Assembly (NCBI GenBank): GCA_902492005.1
Contig: CABUJV010000003.1
Location: 39,916 to 103,915 of the forward strand
Reading direction: 5' to 3'
Origin: an uncultured Eubacteriales bacterium
Lineage (GTDB): Bacteria > Bacillota > Clostridia > Oscillospirales > Oscillospiraceae
DNA length: 64,000 nucleotides
Below, piece by piece: positions 49,347 through 57,402 of this stretch (positions within the stretch are counted from its first letter, which is position 1; every line of letters starts with the position of its first letter). Position numbers and translations under genes: made by a program. Below the pieces are notes generated by a model. It saw nothing but the letters and a program-made list of their open reading frames with translations, searched no databases and was not told the origin of the DNA.

Positions 49347-50368
49347 CACACACCCTCCTCATACCCGTTGGGATTCATGCTCTGCCATTTCCAGGAGGAG
49401 GCGCACATTTCATCGATCCCGTATTCCGCCTGCCAGCCCAGCTCCTCCAGGGCCCTGGACGGATCGGCCCAGCATTCGGCGATGTCGCCGGGCCGGCGCG
49501 GGTCCACCACATAGGGCAGAGTTTTTCCACAGGCCCGCTCATAAGCGTGGAGCACGTCCAGTACGCTGTAGCCTTTGCCTGTGCCCAGGTTGCAGATGAA
49601 CAGGCCGCAGTCCTGGCGGAGCTTGTTCAGCGCGGCCACATGGCCGCGGGCCAGATCCACCACATGGATGTAGTCCCGCACGCCGGTGCCGTCGTGAGTG
49701 GGCCAGTCGCTGCCGAAAACGTGGATCTCAGGCAGCTGTCCCACCGCCACCTTGGCGATATAGGGCACCAGATTGTTGGGGATGCCGTTGGGGTCCTCTC
49801 CAATCCGCCCGGAAGCGTGGGCGCCGATGGGATTAAAATACCGCAGCAGGGCCACATTCAGACTGGGGTCTGCGGCGCAGCAGTCGGTGAGAATCCGCTC
49901 CAGAAAGAGCTTTGTGGTCCCATAGGGGTTGGTCGTGGACAGGGGAAAATCCTCCCGGATGGGGACGCCGGCCGGGTCGCCGTACACCGTAGCGGAGGAG
50001 GAGAACACGAAATTCCGCACCCCATGAACGCGCATGGCGTTCAGTACCGTCAGGGTGTTCACCAGGTTATTGGTGTAGTATTCCAGCGGCTTACTCACGC
50101 TCTCCCCCACGGCCTTGAGCGCGGCAAAATGGATAACAGCGTCAATATCCGGATGCTGAGAGAACAGTGTTTCGACCCCGGCGGCGTCGCACAAGTCCAC
50201 CTTGACGAAGGGAATGGCCTTCCCCACGATTTCCTCCACCCGGCGGACCGCCTCACGGCTGGAATTGACCAGATTGTCGGCGATGACGATGTCATAGCCT
50301 GCATGGATGAGTTCCACACAGGTATGGCTGCCGATATAACCGGCGCCTCCGCTGACCAGGATAGACAT
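49346..50368 (-). CDS. galE: UDP-glucose/UDP-N-acetylglucosamine 4-epimerase
   Basis: The 340-residue SDR has the NAD motif GGAGYIG (7-13), the catalytic Tyr149-x3-Lys153 in NPYGTTKLF and SSSATVYG. It interconverts UDP-Glc/UDP-Gal and possibly the HexNAc forms; the latter would fit this locus. ATG 50368 has AAGGAG at 8-nt spacing, so the extension to 50377 is not used. It lies downstream of araC and is coupled to nahK. Confidence 0.95.
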   Translation of the reverse strand: MSILVSGGAGYIGSHTCVELIHAGYDIVIADNLVNSSREAVRRVEEIVGKAIPFVKVDLCDAAGVETLFSQHPDIDAVIHFAALKAVGESVSKPLEYYTNNLVNTLTVLNAMRVHGVRNFVFSSSATVYGDPAGVPIREDFPLSTTNPYGTTKLFLERILTDCCAADPSLNVALLRYFNPIGAHASGRIGEDPNGIPNNLVPYIAKVAVGQLPEIHVFGSDWPTHDGTGVRDYIHVVDLARGHVAALNKLRQDCGLFICNLGTGKGYSVLDVLHAYERACGKTLPYVVDPRRPGDIAECWADPSRALEELGWQAEYGIDEMCASSWKWQSMNPNGYEEGV

Positions 50369-50437
50369 ATATACCACTCCTTACTGTATCAGGCTTCTAT
50401 GGCCATTGTACTGACGAATCGGGAAAGGCGGTCCTCC

Positions 50438-51310
50438 TCATGGCTCGGACTGGGGTTGGCTCCCAGCGCGCTGCTGTTTTCGGTATTCCATGGGACTCAT
50501 CCCCGAGAGTTTGCGGAAGCTCTGGGAAAAATAGCTGGGAGAGGAAAAGCCCAGCATATGGGAGATTTGAGACAGGGAATGGTCCGTGGCGCTGAGGAGA
50601 TAGCGGCTCTCCTGGATGCGACGGGAGATGAGGTAGTTGATGGGTGAGACGCCGTATTCCCGGCTGAAGGCGTGGACCATATAATATTTATTGACATGGG
50701 TCAGCTGCGAGAGCAGCTCCAGATTGATGTTCTCCTTAAAGTGACTGTCAATATACCGCCGCACGGCGGCACACTCCTTACTGGTCCTCCGCCCCGCCGG
50801 CGCTACGCTGAGGGTGAAGTTGGTCCTGCGCATGAGGCGGACCAGCAGCACCTCCAGCAGGTCCTGGCACACCACCTGATAGCCCTCCGCCTTGGTCTCG
50901 ATCTCCCGCAGCATGGCCCGCAGATAGAAGAGCATCTCCTCGCCTCCGCCCCGGAAATTGACGATGGCGTATCGGTCATCCCCGTCCTCAGCAGGCTCGA
51001 ATTCCAGCCCCTCTACCCCCAGGACAATGTACTCCAGCGGGCTGGCATTGAGGCTCAGCTCCGTGTGCTCCACATTGGGATTGACGATGACCAGATCGTC
51101 GGCGGAGACCGGCAGCAGCCGGTCGGCAATATTGAATTGTCCTATCCCGCCCACCACATAAAACAGCTCCGTACAGGCGTGGGTGTGCAGGAGGCTGTGC
51201 CAGTCGCCGCCGTATTTGGCGGTGCTCACATACAGCAGCTTGGTGACTGAGCGGTCGATGGGGCTCGGGTTTCCATCAGAAAGCTCATAGCGGTCGTTGC
51301 TCACGGACAT
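50438..51310 (-). CDS. AraC-family transcriptional regulator with cupin domain
   Basis: The 290-residue protein has an N-terminal cupin-type sensing domain (YGGDWHSLLHTHACTELFYVVGGIGQFNI, about 28-57). The C-terminal AraC double helix-turn-helix (about 185-285) contains LELLSQLTHVNKYYMVHAFSREYGVSPINYLISRRI, here reduced to its helix elements. It also has SQISHMLGFSSPSYFSQSFRKLSGMSP, again the family signature. It is divergent from the importer operon and should control it and itself. Start ATG 51310 is preceded by GCAGGGG. Confidence 0.93.
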   Translation of the reverse strand: MSVSNDRYELSDGNPSPIDRSVTKLLYVSTAKYGGDWHSLLHTHACTELFYVVGGIGQFNIADRLLPVSADDLVIVNPNVEHTELSLNASPLEYIVLGVEGLEFEPAEDGDDRYAIVNFRGGGEEMLFYLRAMLREIETKAEGYQVVCQDLLEVLLVRLMRRTNFTLSVAPAGRRTSKECAAVRRYIDSHFKENINLELLSQLTHVNKYYMVHAFSREYGVSPINYLISRRIQESRYLLSATDHSLSQISHMLGFSSPSYFSQSFRKLSGMSPMEYRKQQRAGSQPQSEP

Positions 51311-51332
51311 CCCCTGCCACTATTTTAGAATT

Positions 51333-51366
51333 CTTGCGTTCAAAACTGAAAATACTTGCGTTTAAA
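51333..51366. promoter_or_regulatory. Tandem AraC-type half-sites, 22-bp period
   Basis: Two direct copies of CTTGCGTTYAAA begin at 51333 and 51355, so they are 22 bp apart (about two helical turns). They cover the predicted araC start region: the second copy ends at the araC -10 and the first lies in its leader. This suggests autoregulation of araC. Confidence 0.7.
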
Positions 51367-51394
51367 TCATAGCACACCGCCTTCCATTCTGCAA
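51366..51394 (-). promoter_or_regulatory. Promoter of araC-galE-nahK
   Basis: TTGCAG (51394-51389) and TATGAT (51371-51366) with a 17-nt spacer on the minus strand. The -10 abuts the CTTGCGTTTAAA copy at 51355-51366. Confidence 0.75.
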
Positions 51395-51438
51395 TCCATA
51401 AAAAAGAAAGCAGTCGCGCCGCAGAAATCATGCTTTTT

Positions 51439-51447
51439 CTTGCGTTT
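51439..51447 (+). promoter_or_regulatory. Third CTTGCGTTT half-site
   Basis: CTTGCGTTT in the same orientation as the tandem pair, located midway between the divergent promoters. Confidence 0.55.
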
Positions 51448-51548
51448 GGCATTTCTATTAAAATCCTCGGTGTATTTTTGTGGATATTATGCACAAAATA
51501 ATTTTTTTAATTCTCTAATTATTATTTGAAACGCCAGAAAAGCAATTT

Positions 51549-51570
51549 CTCTAAAAATACACGCAAGAAT
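51549..51570 (-). promoter_or_regulatory. Fourth half-site, inverted, upstream of the importer promoter
   Basis: ACGCAAG (51561-51567), the reverse complement of CTTGCGT, with A/T-rich flanks resembling the other copies. It ends 8 nt before the -35 of the importer promoter, a typical AraC activator position. Confidence 0.6.
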
Positions 51571-51574
51571 AAAA

Positions 51575-51602
51575 TTGAACTGCCTCCTCCATCGGTTATA
51601 CT
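51575..51602 (+). promoter_or_regulatory. Promoter of the sugar importer / GH112 operon
   Basis: TTGAAC (51575-51580) and TATACT (51597-51602) with a 16-nt spacer. The SD GGAGGT follows at 51663-51668. The rest of 51311-51677 holds the operator copies above and no gene. Confidence 0.75.
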
Positions 51603-51677
51603 TAAAGTATCGCAAGCGGCGGGTATGCTCCGAAGCCGCCGCCCATCCAAGCCAATTTGACAGGAGGTAAAGAGGAA

Positions 51678-53042
51678 ATGAAAATGAAAAACGTGCTCAG
51701 CGCCGCCCTGACCGGCGCCCTGATGCTCTCCCTGTTCGCCGGGTGCTCCGGCGGCAGCGGCGCCAGTCCCTCTCCCAGCGCTTCCGGCTCCCCGGAGGCC
51801 TCCCAGCAGCCCGAAGCCACCACCATCCAGGTGGCCGCCCTGGAATCGGGCTACGGCGCCGACATGTGGCAGGAAGTTGCCGACGCCTTCACCGCGCAGA
51901 CCGGCATCCAGGTGGAGCTCACTGTGGATAAGAAGCTGGAAGATGTCATCGGCCCCGCCATGCAGGGCGGCGAGTTCCCTGACGTGATCCATCTGGCCAC
52001 CGGCCGCGAGGCCGGTCTGACCGATCAGTTTATCAAGGACAACAACATCATGGACATCACCGACGTGCTCTCCATGACCGTGCCCGGCGAGGACGTGAAG
52101 GTCAGCGACAAGATCGCCGGCGGCTTCACCGACACCTCCCTGACCAACCCTTACGGTGATGGGAAGACCTATCTGGCCCCCATGTTCTACTCCCCCTGCG
52201 GCCTGTTCTACAACAAGGGCCTGTTTGATGCAAAGGGCTGGACCGTTCCCACCACCTGGGACGAGATGTGGGCGCTGGGCGACCAGGCGGCAGCCGAAGG
52301 CATCTCGCTGTTCACCTATCCCACCACCGGCTATTTCGACGCCTTCTTCTATGCGCTGATGTACTCCGTGGGCGGCCCTGAGTTCTTTGACAAGGCCACC
52401 CACTATGAGGAGGGCGTCTGGGATACCCCTGAGGCCCAGACCTGCTTCGACATCGTGGCCAAGCTGGCCTCCTACACCAACCCGGTCACCCCTGCCCAGG
52501 CCAATGACAACGACTTCACCCAGAACCAGCAGCTCGTGCTGGACAATAAGGCCCTGTTTATGCCCAACGGCACCTGGATTGTGGGCGAGATGGCCGAGGC
52601 TCCCCGCGCGGATGGCTTCGAGTGGGGTATGACCGCGCTTCCCGCCGTGGAGGCCGGCGGCGACGGATACAGCTACACCTGGTTTGAGCAGGCCTGGATG
52701 CCTGCCGGCGCCGAACATGTGGAGGCCGGGAAGCAGTTCCTCGCCTTCCTGTACAGCGACACCGCCTGCGAGATCTTCGCCAAGGCCGGTGCCATTCAGC
52801 CCGTGCTGGGCATCGCCGGCAAGCTGGAGGGAGACAACGTGATGTTCTACTCCATCTATGACAACGGCGCCAAGGCGGCCATGGGCAACTTCGCCGCCTA
52901 CAACTCCGTTGCCGGGCTGGGCACGGTCCGCGAGGTCTTCTTTGATCCGGTAAACAAGCTGGTCTCCGGCAACACCACCGAGCAGGAGTGGATCGACGGC
53001 ATCAAGGCCGCCAGCGACCAGATGCGCGCCAACCTGAAATAA
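51678..53042 (+). CDS. Sugar ABC transporter substrate-binding lipoprotein
   Basis: The 454-residue family-1 solute-binding protein has a lipoprotein signal peptide with lipobox LFAGC (Cys23) and a Ser/Pro-rich linker. The mature part includes GEFPDVIHLATG, DGKTYLAPMFYSPCGLFYNKGLF and APRADGFEWGMTALPAVE. It resembles binding proteins of the MalE/MsmE type and those of galacto-N-biose operons. The context suggests Gal-beta-1,3-GalNAc/GlcNAc as ligand. No ATPase is in the operon, so it probably shares an MsmK/MsiK-type ATPase. ATG 51678 follows GGAGGT by 9 nt. Confidence 0.9.
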   Translation: MKMKNVLSAALTGALMLSLFAGCSGGSGASPSPSASGSPEASQQPEATTIQVAALESGYGADMWQEVADAFTAQTGIQVELTVDKKLEDVIGPAMQGGEFPDVIHLATGREAGLTDQFIKDNNIMDITDVLSMTVPGEDVKVSDKIAGGFTDTSLTNPYGDGKTYLAPMFYSPCGLFYNKGLFDAKGWTVPTTWDEMWALGDQAAAEGISLFTYPTTGYFDAFFYALMYSVGGPEFFDKATHYEEGVWDTPEAQTCFDIVAKLASYTNPVTPAQANDNDFTQNQQLVLDNKALFMPNGTWIVGEMAEAPRADGFEWGMTALPAVEAGGDGYSYTWFEQAWMPAGAEHVEAGKQFLAFLYSDTACEIFAKAGAIQPVLGIAGKLEGDNVMFYSIYDNGAKAAMGNFAAYNSVAGLGTVREVFFDPVNKLVSGNTTEQEWIDGIKAASDQMRANLK

Positions 53043-53057
53043 ACAGAAGCTATGGAA

Positions 53058-53089
53058 GCGGCGGTGAGCGGAAAGCTGCTCACCGCCGC
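53058..53089 (+). other. Stem-loop between binding protein and permease genes
   Basis: Arms 53058-53069 and 53078-53089 pair perfectly. It has no U-tract. Such loops often stabilise the binding-protein mRNA or reduce downstream expression, giving the binding protein in excess. Confidence 0.7.
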
Positions 53090-53117
53090 CCCATTCTTCC
53101 CGAAAGGAGCCGAGCAT

Positions 53118-53993
53118 GTGAACAAGCACCGCGGACGCCGCCGGTTCATCGCCCTGTGTGTGGCGCCGGCCACCCTCCTCTTCGCCCTCTTCATGATCCT
53201 CCCCACTCTGAATGTGTTCCGCATGTCCCTTTTTGAGCGGGGCGCCTACTCCCCCACAGAAACCTTCGTGGGCCTGCAAAATTTCAGGACCCTGTTCCAG
53301 GATGCCAAATTCATCTCTTCCATGCAGAATACCATCCTGCTCATCGTAGTGGTCACCGTGGTGACCTTCGCCTTCGCCCTGGTGTTCGCAGGCATCCTGA
53401 CCCGGGAAAAGATCCGGGGGCAAAACTTCTTCCGCATCATCTTCTATATCCCCAACATCCTCTCCGTGGTGGTCATCGCGGGTATCTTCTCCGCCGTCTA
53501 CAAGCCGGAAAACGGGATGCTGAACAGCATCCTATCCATGCTGAAGGGCGAGACCGTGATGGTGCTCTGGAAGGACCAGCCCCTGGTCATCGTCAGCATC
53601 ATCATCGCCATGGTGTGGCAGGCCATCGGTTATTACATGGTCATGTATATGGCCTCTATGGCCAGCGTGCCACAGAGCCTTTACGAAAGCGCCGGTCTGG
53701 ACGGGGCCGGGCGGGTGACTCAGTTTTTCCAGATCACCATTCCCCTCATCTGGACCAATATCCGCACCACCCTCACCTTTTTTATCATCTCCACCATCAA
53801 CATGGCCTTCCTTTTTGTCAAGGCCATGGTGGCCAAGGGGATGGCCGATGTGGGCCTCAGCTTCATGTATAACCAAAAAGACGCGGGTCTGTATGGCTAC
53901 AGCATGGCGGCGGGCGTGGTCATTTTCCTCTTCTCCTTCGCTCTGGCCGGTCTGGTGAACCGGGTCACCCGGCGCGAGCCGCTGGAATTCTAA
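53118..53993 (+). CDS. Sugar ABC transporter permease, MalF/UgpA type
   Basis: The 291-residue polytopic protein has six hydrophobic segments. The EAA loop reads YESAGLDGAGRVTQFFQITIPLI, here marked by its G-x-G-x core. The N-terminus is short and basic (NKHRGRRRF). GTG 53118 follows AAAGGAG by 8 nt; the frame from 53052 covers the stem-loop and is rejected. It pairs with the next permease. Confidence 0.92.
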   Translation: MNKHRGRRRFIALCVAPATLLFALFMILPTLNVFRMSLFERGAYSPTETFVGLQNFRTLFQDAKFISSMQNTILLIVVVTVVTFAFALVFAGILTREKIRGQNFFRIIFYIPNILSVVVIAGIFSAVYKPENGMLNSILSMLKGETVMVLWKDQPLVIVSIIIAMVWQAIGYYMVMYMASMASVPQSLYESAGLDGAGRVTQFFQITIPLIWTNIRTTLTFFIISTINMAFLFVKAMVAKGMADVGLSFMYNQKDAGLYGYSMAAGVVIFLFSFALAGLVNRVTRREPLEF

Positions 53994-54009
53994 GGGGGTG
54001 CGTCGCAGC

Positions 54010-54900
54010 ATGGATCAACGGAAAACACACGGCGCGGGTGAGCGCCTCTACAAGGTCTTTCTCTACGTCGTTCTCATCACCCTGGCCGTCTGCATCATCG
54101 TGCCGGTGGCCTGGGTCTTTCTGGCATCGATCAAACAGAACAGCGAATTTTACGGCAACCCCTGGGCGCTGCCCGCCGGGTTCTACTGGCAGAATTTTAC
54201 CGATGCCTGGAATGCCGCCCGGATGGGCGAGTATATGCTCAACTCGGTCACCGTCACCGCACTGGCGCTTCTGCTGCTGCTGGTGGTGGCCCTCCCCGCG
54301 GCCTACTGCCTGTCCCGGTTTCACTTCAAAGGCCGCCGGTTTCTGAATACCTGCTTCATGGCGGGGCTGTTTATCAACGTCAACTACATCGTGGTCCCCA
54401 TCTTCCTCCTGCTCAAGGATGGAGACACATTCCTCAAAAACACCGTCGGCGGAGGATTCCTGCTCAACAATATTTTCGTGCTGGCGGTGGTATACGCCTC
54501 CACAGCCCTACCCTTTACCATCTACCTGCTGTCGGGCTACTTCGCCACCCTGCCCCATGATTTTGAGGAGGCCGCCTACATCGACGGCGCGGGCTACGGC
54601 CGGACCATGGTGAGCATCATCTTCCCCATGGCCCAGCCCTCTATCATCACCATCATCCTCTTCAACTTCCTCTCTTTCTGGAACGAGTATATCATCTCCA
54701 TGACCCTGATGAGCTCGGCCAAGGGGCCCAAGACTCTGCCGGTGGGACTGCTGAACCTGATGCAGGCCCAACAGTCCAAGGCCGAGTACGGCATTCTGTA
54801 CGCCGGTTTGGTGCTGGTGATGCTGCCCACTCTGATCCTCTACATCTGCGTACAGAAAAAGCTGACCCAGGGCATGACCGTGGGCGGGCTGAAAGGATAG
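54010..54900 (+). CDS. Sugar ABC transporter permease, MalG/UgpE type
   Basis: The 296-residue protein has six hydrophobic segments and the EAA loop DFEEAAYIDGAGYGRTMVSI. It lies 16 nt after the first permease stop. ATG 54010 follows GGGGGTG by about 9 nt. It forms the heterodimeric channel with the upstream protein. Confidence 0.93.
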   Translation: MDQRKTHGAGERLYKVFLYVVLITLAVCIIVPVAWVFLASIKQNSEFYGNPWALPAGFYWQNFTDAWNAARMGEYMLNSVTVTALALLLLLVVALPAAYCLSRFHFKGRRFLNTCFMAGLFINVNYIVVPIFLLLKDGDTFLKNTVGGGFLLNNIFVLAVVYASTALPFTIYLLSGYFATLPHDFEEAAYIDGAGYGRTMVSIIFPMAQPSIITIILFNFLSFWNEYIISMTLMSSAKGPKTLPVGLLNLMQAQQSKAEYGILYAGLVLVMLPTLILYICVQKKLTQGMTVGGLKG

Positions 54901-54908
54901 GTGCCGCT

Positions 54909-55103
54909 ATGAGATTTTGGAAGGAACATACCTCCCTGCGCGCCGGTCTTATGGCGATATTTGTTGTACTTGGCTTTGTGCTGCTCATCGTGGGCTGGAA
55001 GATGACCGGCCAACTGACCGGCCTGGCGCTCATGCTGGCGGGGGTCGTGCTGCTTTTGACCGCCCTGATGCTCTACAACAAGCCGTTTGAAGAACCCAAA
55101 TAA
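54909..55103 (+). CDS. 64-residue two-helix membrane protein of the GNB locus
   Basis: The protein has two hydrophobic helices (about 13-30 and 36-56) joined by KMTGQ and a charged C-terminus (NKPFEEPK). It starts 8 nt after the permease stop, and GH112 follows 27 nt after its own stop, so it is a real operon gene. I recognise no function. It may be an accessory subunit of the importer or an anchor. GTGCCGCTATGAG at the start gives a weak SD, so translation is probably coupled. Confidence 0.75.
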   Translation: MRFWKEHTSLRAGLMAIFVVLGFVLLIVGWKMTGQLTGLALMLAGVVLLLTALMLYNKPFEEPK

Positions 55104-55130
55104 TCTGAAGTCTTTAGGAGAGAGCCATCT

Positions 55131-57299
55131 ATGAGTGAGCAAGTGCACAGGGGACGCGTTACCATCCCCACGGATGTGGATGTGGTGCCCGAGACGCTGG
55201 AGATTCTGAAACGTTGGGGCGCCGACGCCATCCGGGACTGCGACGGCACCGACTTCCCAGAGGCCCTCAAGGGAGTGGACGCCAAGGTCTACTCCACCTA
55301 CTATACCACGCGGAAGGACAACGCCTGGGCCCGATCCCATCCGGAAGAGGTGCAGCAATGCTACATCATGACAGGCTTCTACCCCGCCGCCGGCGGTGCG
55401 CTGTCCATCCCGCTGATGCAGGGCATCAGCCCGGAGCTCATACAGGTCAATACCCGGGACGACATCAAGCGCTGGTGGGAGGTGGTGGACCGCACGGCCG
55501 GGACGGTCGTGCCACCGCCGGCGTGGCGGTACGACGGCGAGAGCGGCTGCGTGGTGCTGGAGGAGCCTCTCCCCTTCCATGAGTATACCGTCAGCTTTCT
55601 GGCTTACCTCATCTGGGACCCGGTGCATATGTATAACGCCGTAACCAACGGCTGGAAGGATTTTGAGCACCAGATCACCTTCGACGTCCGGCAGCCCAAG
55701 ACCCACAGATACACGATGGAGCGCCTACGGAAGTTCATCGCCGGCCACCCATATGTAGACGTAATCCGGTACACCACCTTCTTTCACCAGTTTACCCTCC
55801 TGTTCGATGAGCTGAAACGGGAAAAGTATGTAGACTGGTACGGCTATTCCGCCTCGGTCTCGCCCTACGTTCTGGATCAGTTTGAGCGGGAGGCGGGCTA
55901 TCCCTTCCGGCCGGAATATATCATTGACCAGGGCTACTACAACAACCAGTACCGGGTGCCGAGCCGGGAATTTCTGGACTTTCAGGCCTTTCAGCGGCGT
56001 GAGGTGGCAAAGCTGGCAAAAGAGATGGTGGATATCACCCATGAGCTGGGCAAGGAAGCGATGATGTTCCTGGGGGATCACTGGATCGGCACCGAGCCCT
56101 TCCTGCCCGAGTTCCAGAGCATCGGCCTGGACGCGGTGGTGGGCAGCGTGGGCAGCGGCTCGACTCTGCGGCTCATTTCGGATATCCCCGGTGTGAAGTA
56201 TACCGAAGGCCGCTTCCTGCCCTACTTCTTTCCGGATACCTTCCACGAGGGCGGCGATCCGGTGCGAGAGGCCCAGGAGAATTGGGTGACGGCCCGCAGG
56301 GCGATCCTGCGCAAGCCTATTGACCGCATCGGCTATGGCGGCTACCTGAAGCTGGCCTGCCAGTTCCCCGATTTTGTCCGCTATGTGGAAGGGGTGTGCG
56401 ACGAGTTCCGCCAGCTCTATGCCAACATCCATGGTACGACCCCCTACTGCTTCTGCCGGGTGGCGGTCCTGAACTGCTGGGGAAAGGCCCGCTCCTGGGG
56501 CTGTCACATGGTCCACCACGCCCTGTACCAAAAGCAGAACTACTCCTACGCTGGGATCATCGAAGCCCTGTCCGGCGCCCCCTTCGACGTGCGGTTTCTC
56601 TCCTTTGATGAGGTGAAGGCAGACCCCCACGTCCTGGATGACATCGACGTCCTGCTCAACATTGGGGACGGCGATACCGCCCATACCGGCGGCCCTGTAT
56701 GGGAGGACCCCGCCGTGTCGGCAGCCGTGCGCGGCTTCCTCTGGAACGGCGGCGGCTTCATCGGCGTAGGGGAACCCTCCGGCCATTCGTATCAGGGCCA
56801 TTATCTCCAGCTTGCCTGTGCTCTTGGGGTTGAAAAGGAGACCGGCTTTACCCTGAATTACGACAAATACAACTGGGACGAGCATCCGGATCACTTCATC
56901 CTTGCCGATCACATGGGGCCGGTGGATTTTGGCGAAGGCAAAAAGAGCATCTATGCCCTGGAAGGCGCGGAGGTCCTGGTCCAGCGTGATAGAGAGGTCC
57001 AGATGGCCGTCAACGGCTACGGCAAGGGCCGGTGCGTGTATCTGTCCGGACTGCCCTACTCGCTCGCCAACAGCCGGCTGCTTCACCGGGCGATCCTCTG
57101 GTCCGCCCATCGGGAGGGCGCGCTGCACCGGTGGTTTTCCAGCAACTGCAGCGTAGAGGTCCACGCCTACGTGAAAAATAGGAAATACTGCGTGGTAAAC
57201 AACACCTATCAGCCGCAGCACACCGTCGTTTACCGGGGGGACGGGTCCTATTTTTCGCTTGATCTGGCGGCCAACGAGATCAAATGGTATGAATTTTGA
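55131..57299 (+). CDS. lnpA: 1,3-beta-galactosyl-N-acetylhexosamine phosphorylase (GH112)
   Basis: The 722-residue enzyme phosphorolyses galacto-N-biose and lacto-N-biose to galactose-1-phosphate and HexNAc. It has the family segments KRWGADAIRDCDGTDFP, WDPVHMYNAVTNGWKDFEHQ, MFLGDHWIGTEPF (Asp316, equivalent by position and context to the catalytic Asp313 of the bifidobacterial enzyme) and a C-terminal beta-domain. No signal peptide, so it acts in the cytosol on imported disaccharide. Start ATG 55131 has an AGGAGAG SD. It is last in the importer operon and followed by a terminator. Confidence 0.94.
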   Translation: MSEQVHRGRVTIPTDVDVVPETLEILKRWGADAIRDCDGTDFPEALKGVDAKVYSTYYTTRKDNAWARSHPEEVQQCYIMTGFYPAAGGALSIPLMQGISPELIQVNTRDDIKRWWEVVDRTAGTVVPPPAWRYDGESGCVVLEEPLPFHEYTVSFLAYLIWDPVHMYNAVTNGWKDFEHQITFDVRQPKTHRYTMERLRKFIAGHPYVDVIRYTTFFHQFTLLFDELKREKYVDWYGYSASVSPYVLDQFEREAGYPFRPEYIIDQGYYNNQYRVPSREFLDFQAFQRREVAKLAKEMVDITHELGKEAMMFLGDHWIGTEPFLPEFQSIGLDAVVGSVGSGSTLRLISDIPGVKYTEGRFLPYFFPDTFHEGGDPVREAQENWVTARRAILRKPIDRIGYGGYLKLACQFPDFVRYVEGVCDEFRQLYANIHGTTPYCFCRVAVLNCWGKARSWGCHMVHHALYQKQNYSYAGIIEALSGAPFDVRFLSFDEVKADPHVLDDIDVLLNIGDGDTAHTGGPVWEDPAVSAAVRGFLWNGGGFIGVGEPSGHSYQGHYLQLACALGVEKETGFTLNYDKYNWDEHPDHFILADHMGPVDFGEGKKSIYALEGAEVLVQRDREVQMAVNGYGKGRCVYLSGLPYSLANSRLLHRAILWSAHREGALHRWFSSNCSVEVHAYVKNRKYCVVNNTYQPQHTVVYRGDGSYFSLDLAANEIKWYEF

Positions 57300-57310
57300 G
57301 CCATGCAGAC

Positions 57311-57357
57311 AAAACAGCCTGCATCTTGCAGAAAGCAGGATGCAGGCTGTTTTTCTT
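57311..57357. terminator. Bidirectional terminator, GH112 / ABC ATPase
   Basis: Arms 57311-57325 and 57339-57353 pair perfectly (AACAGCCTGCATC core) with flanking A- and T-runs, between convergent genes. Confidence 0.88.
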
Positions 57358-57402
57358 TTCCGGCAAGACCCGCGCAGCCGTTCCGGCCGCGTTCAAATCG
57401 TA

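Noticed and set aside
51522..53423. 633-residue minus-strand open frame opposite the sugar-binding protein gene
   Set aside because: It is antisense to a clear lipoprotein gene with SD and lipobox. Its sequence is glycine/histidine-rich low complexity, as expected from the reverse of GC-rich codons, and it matches no family.
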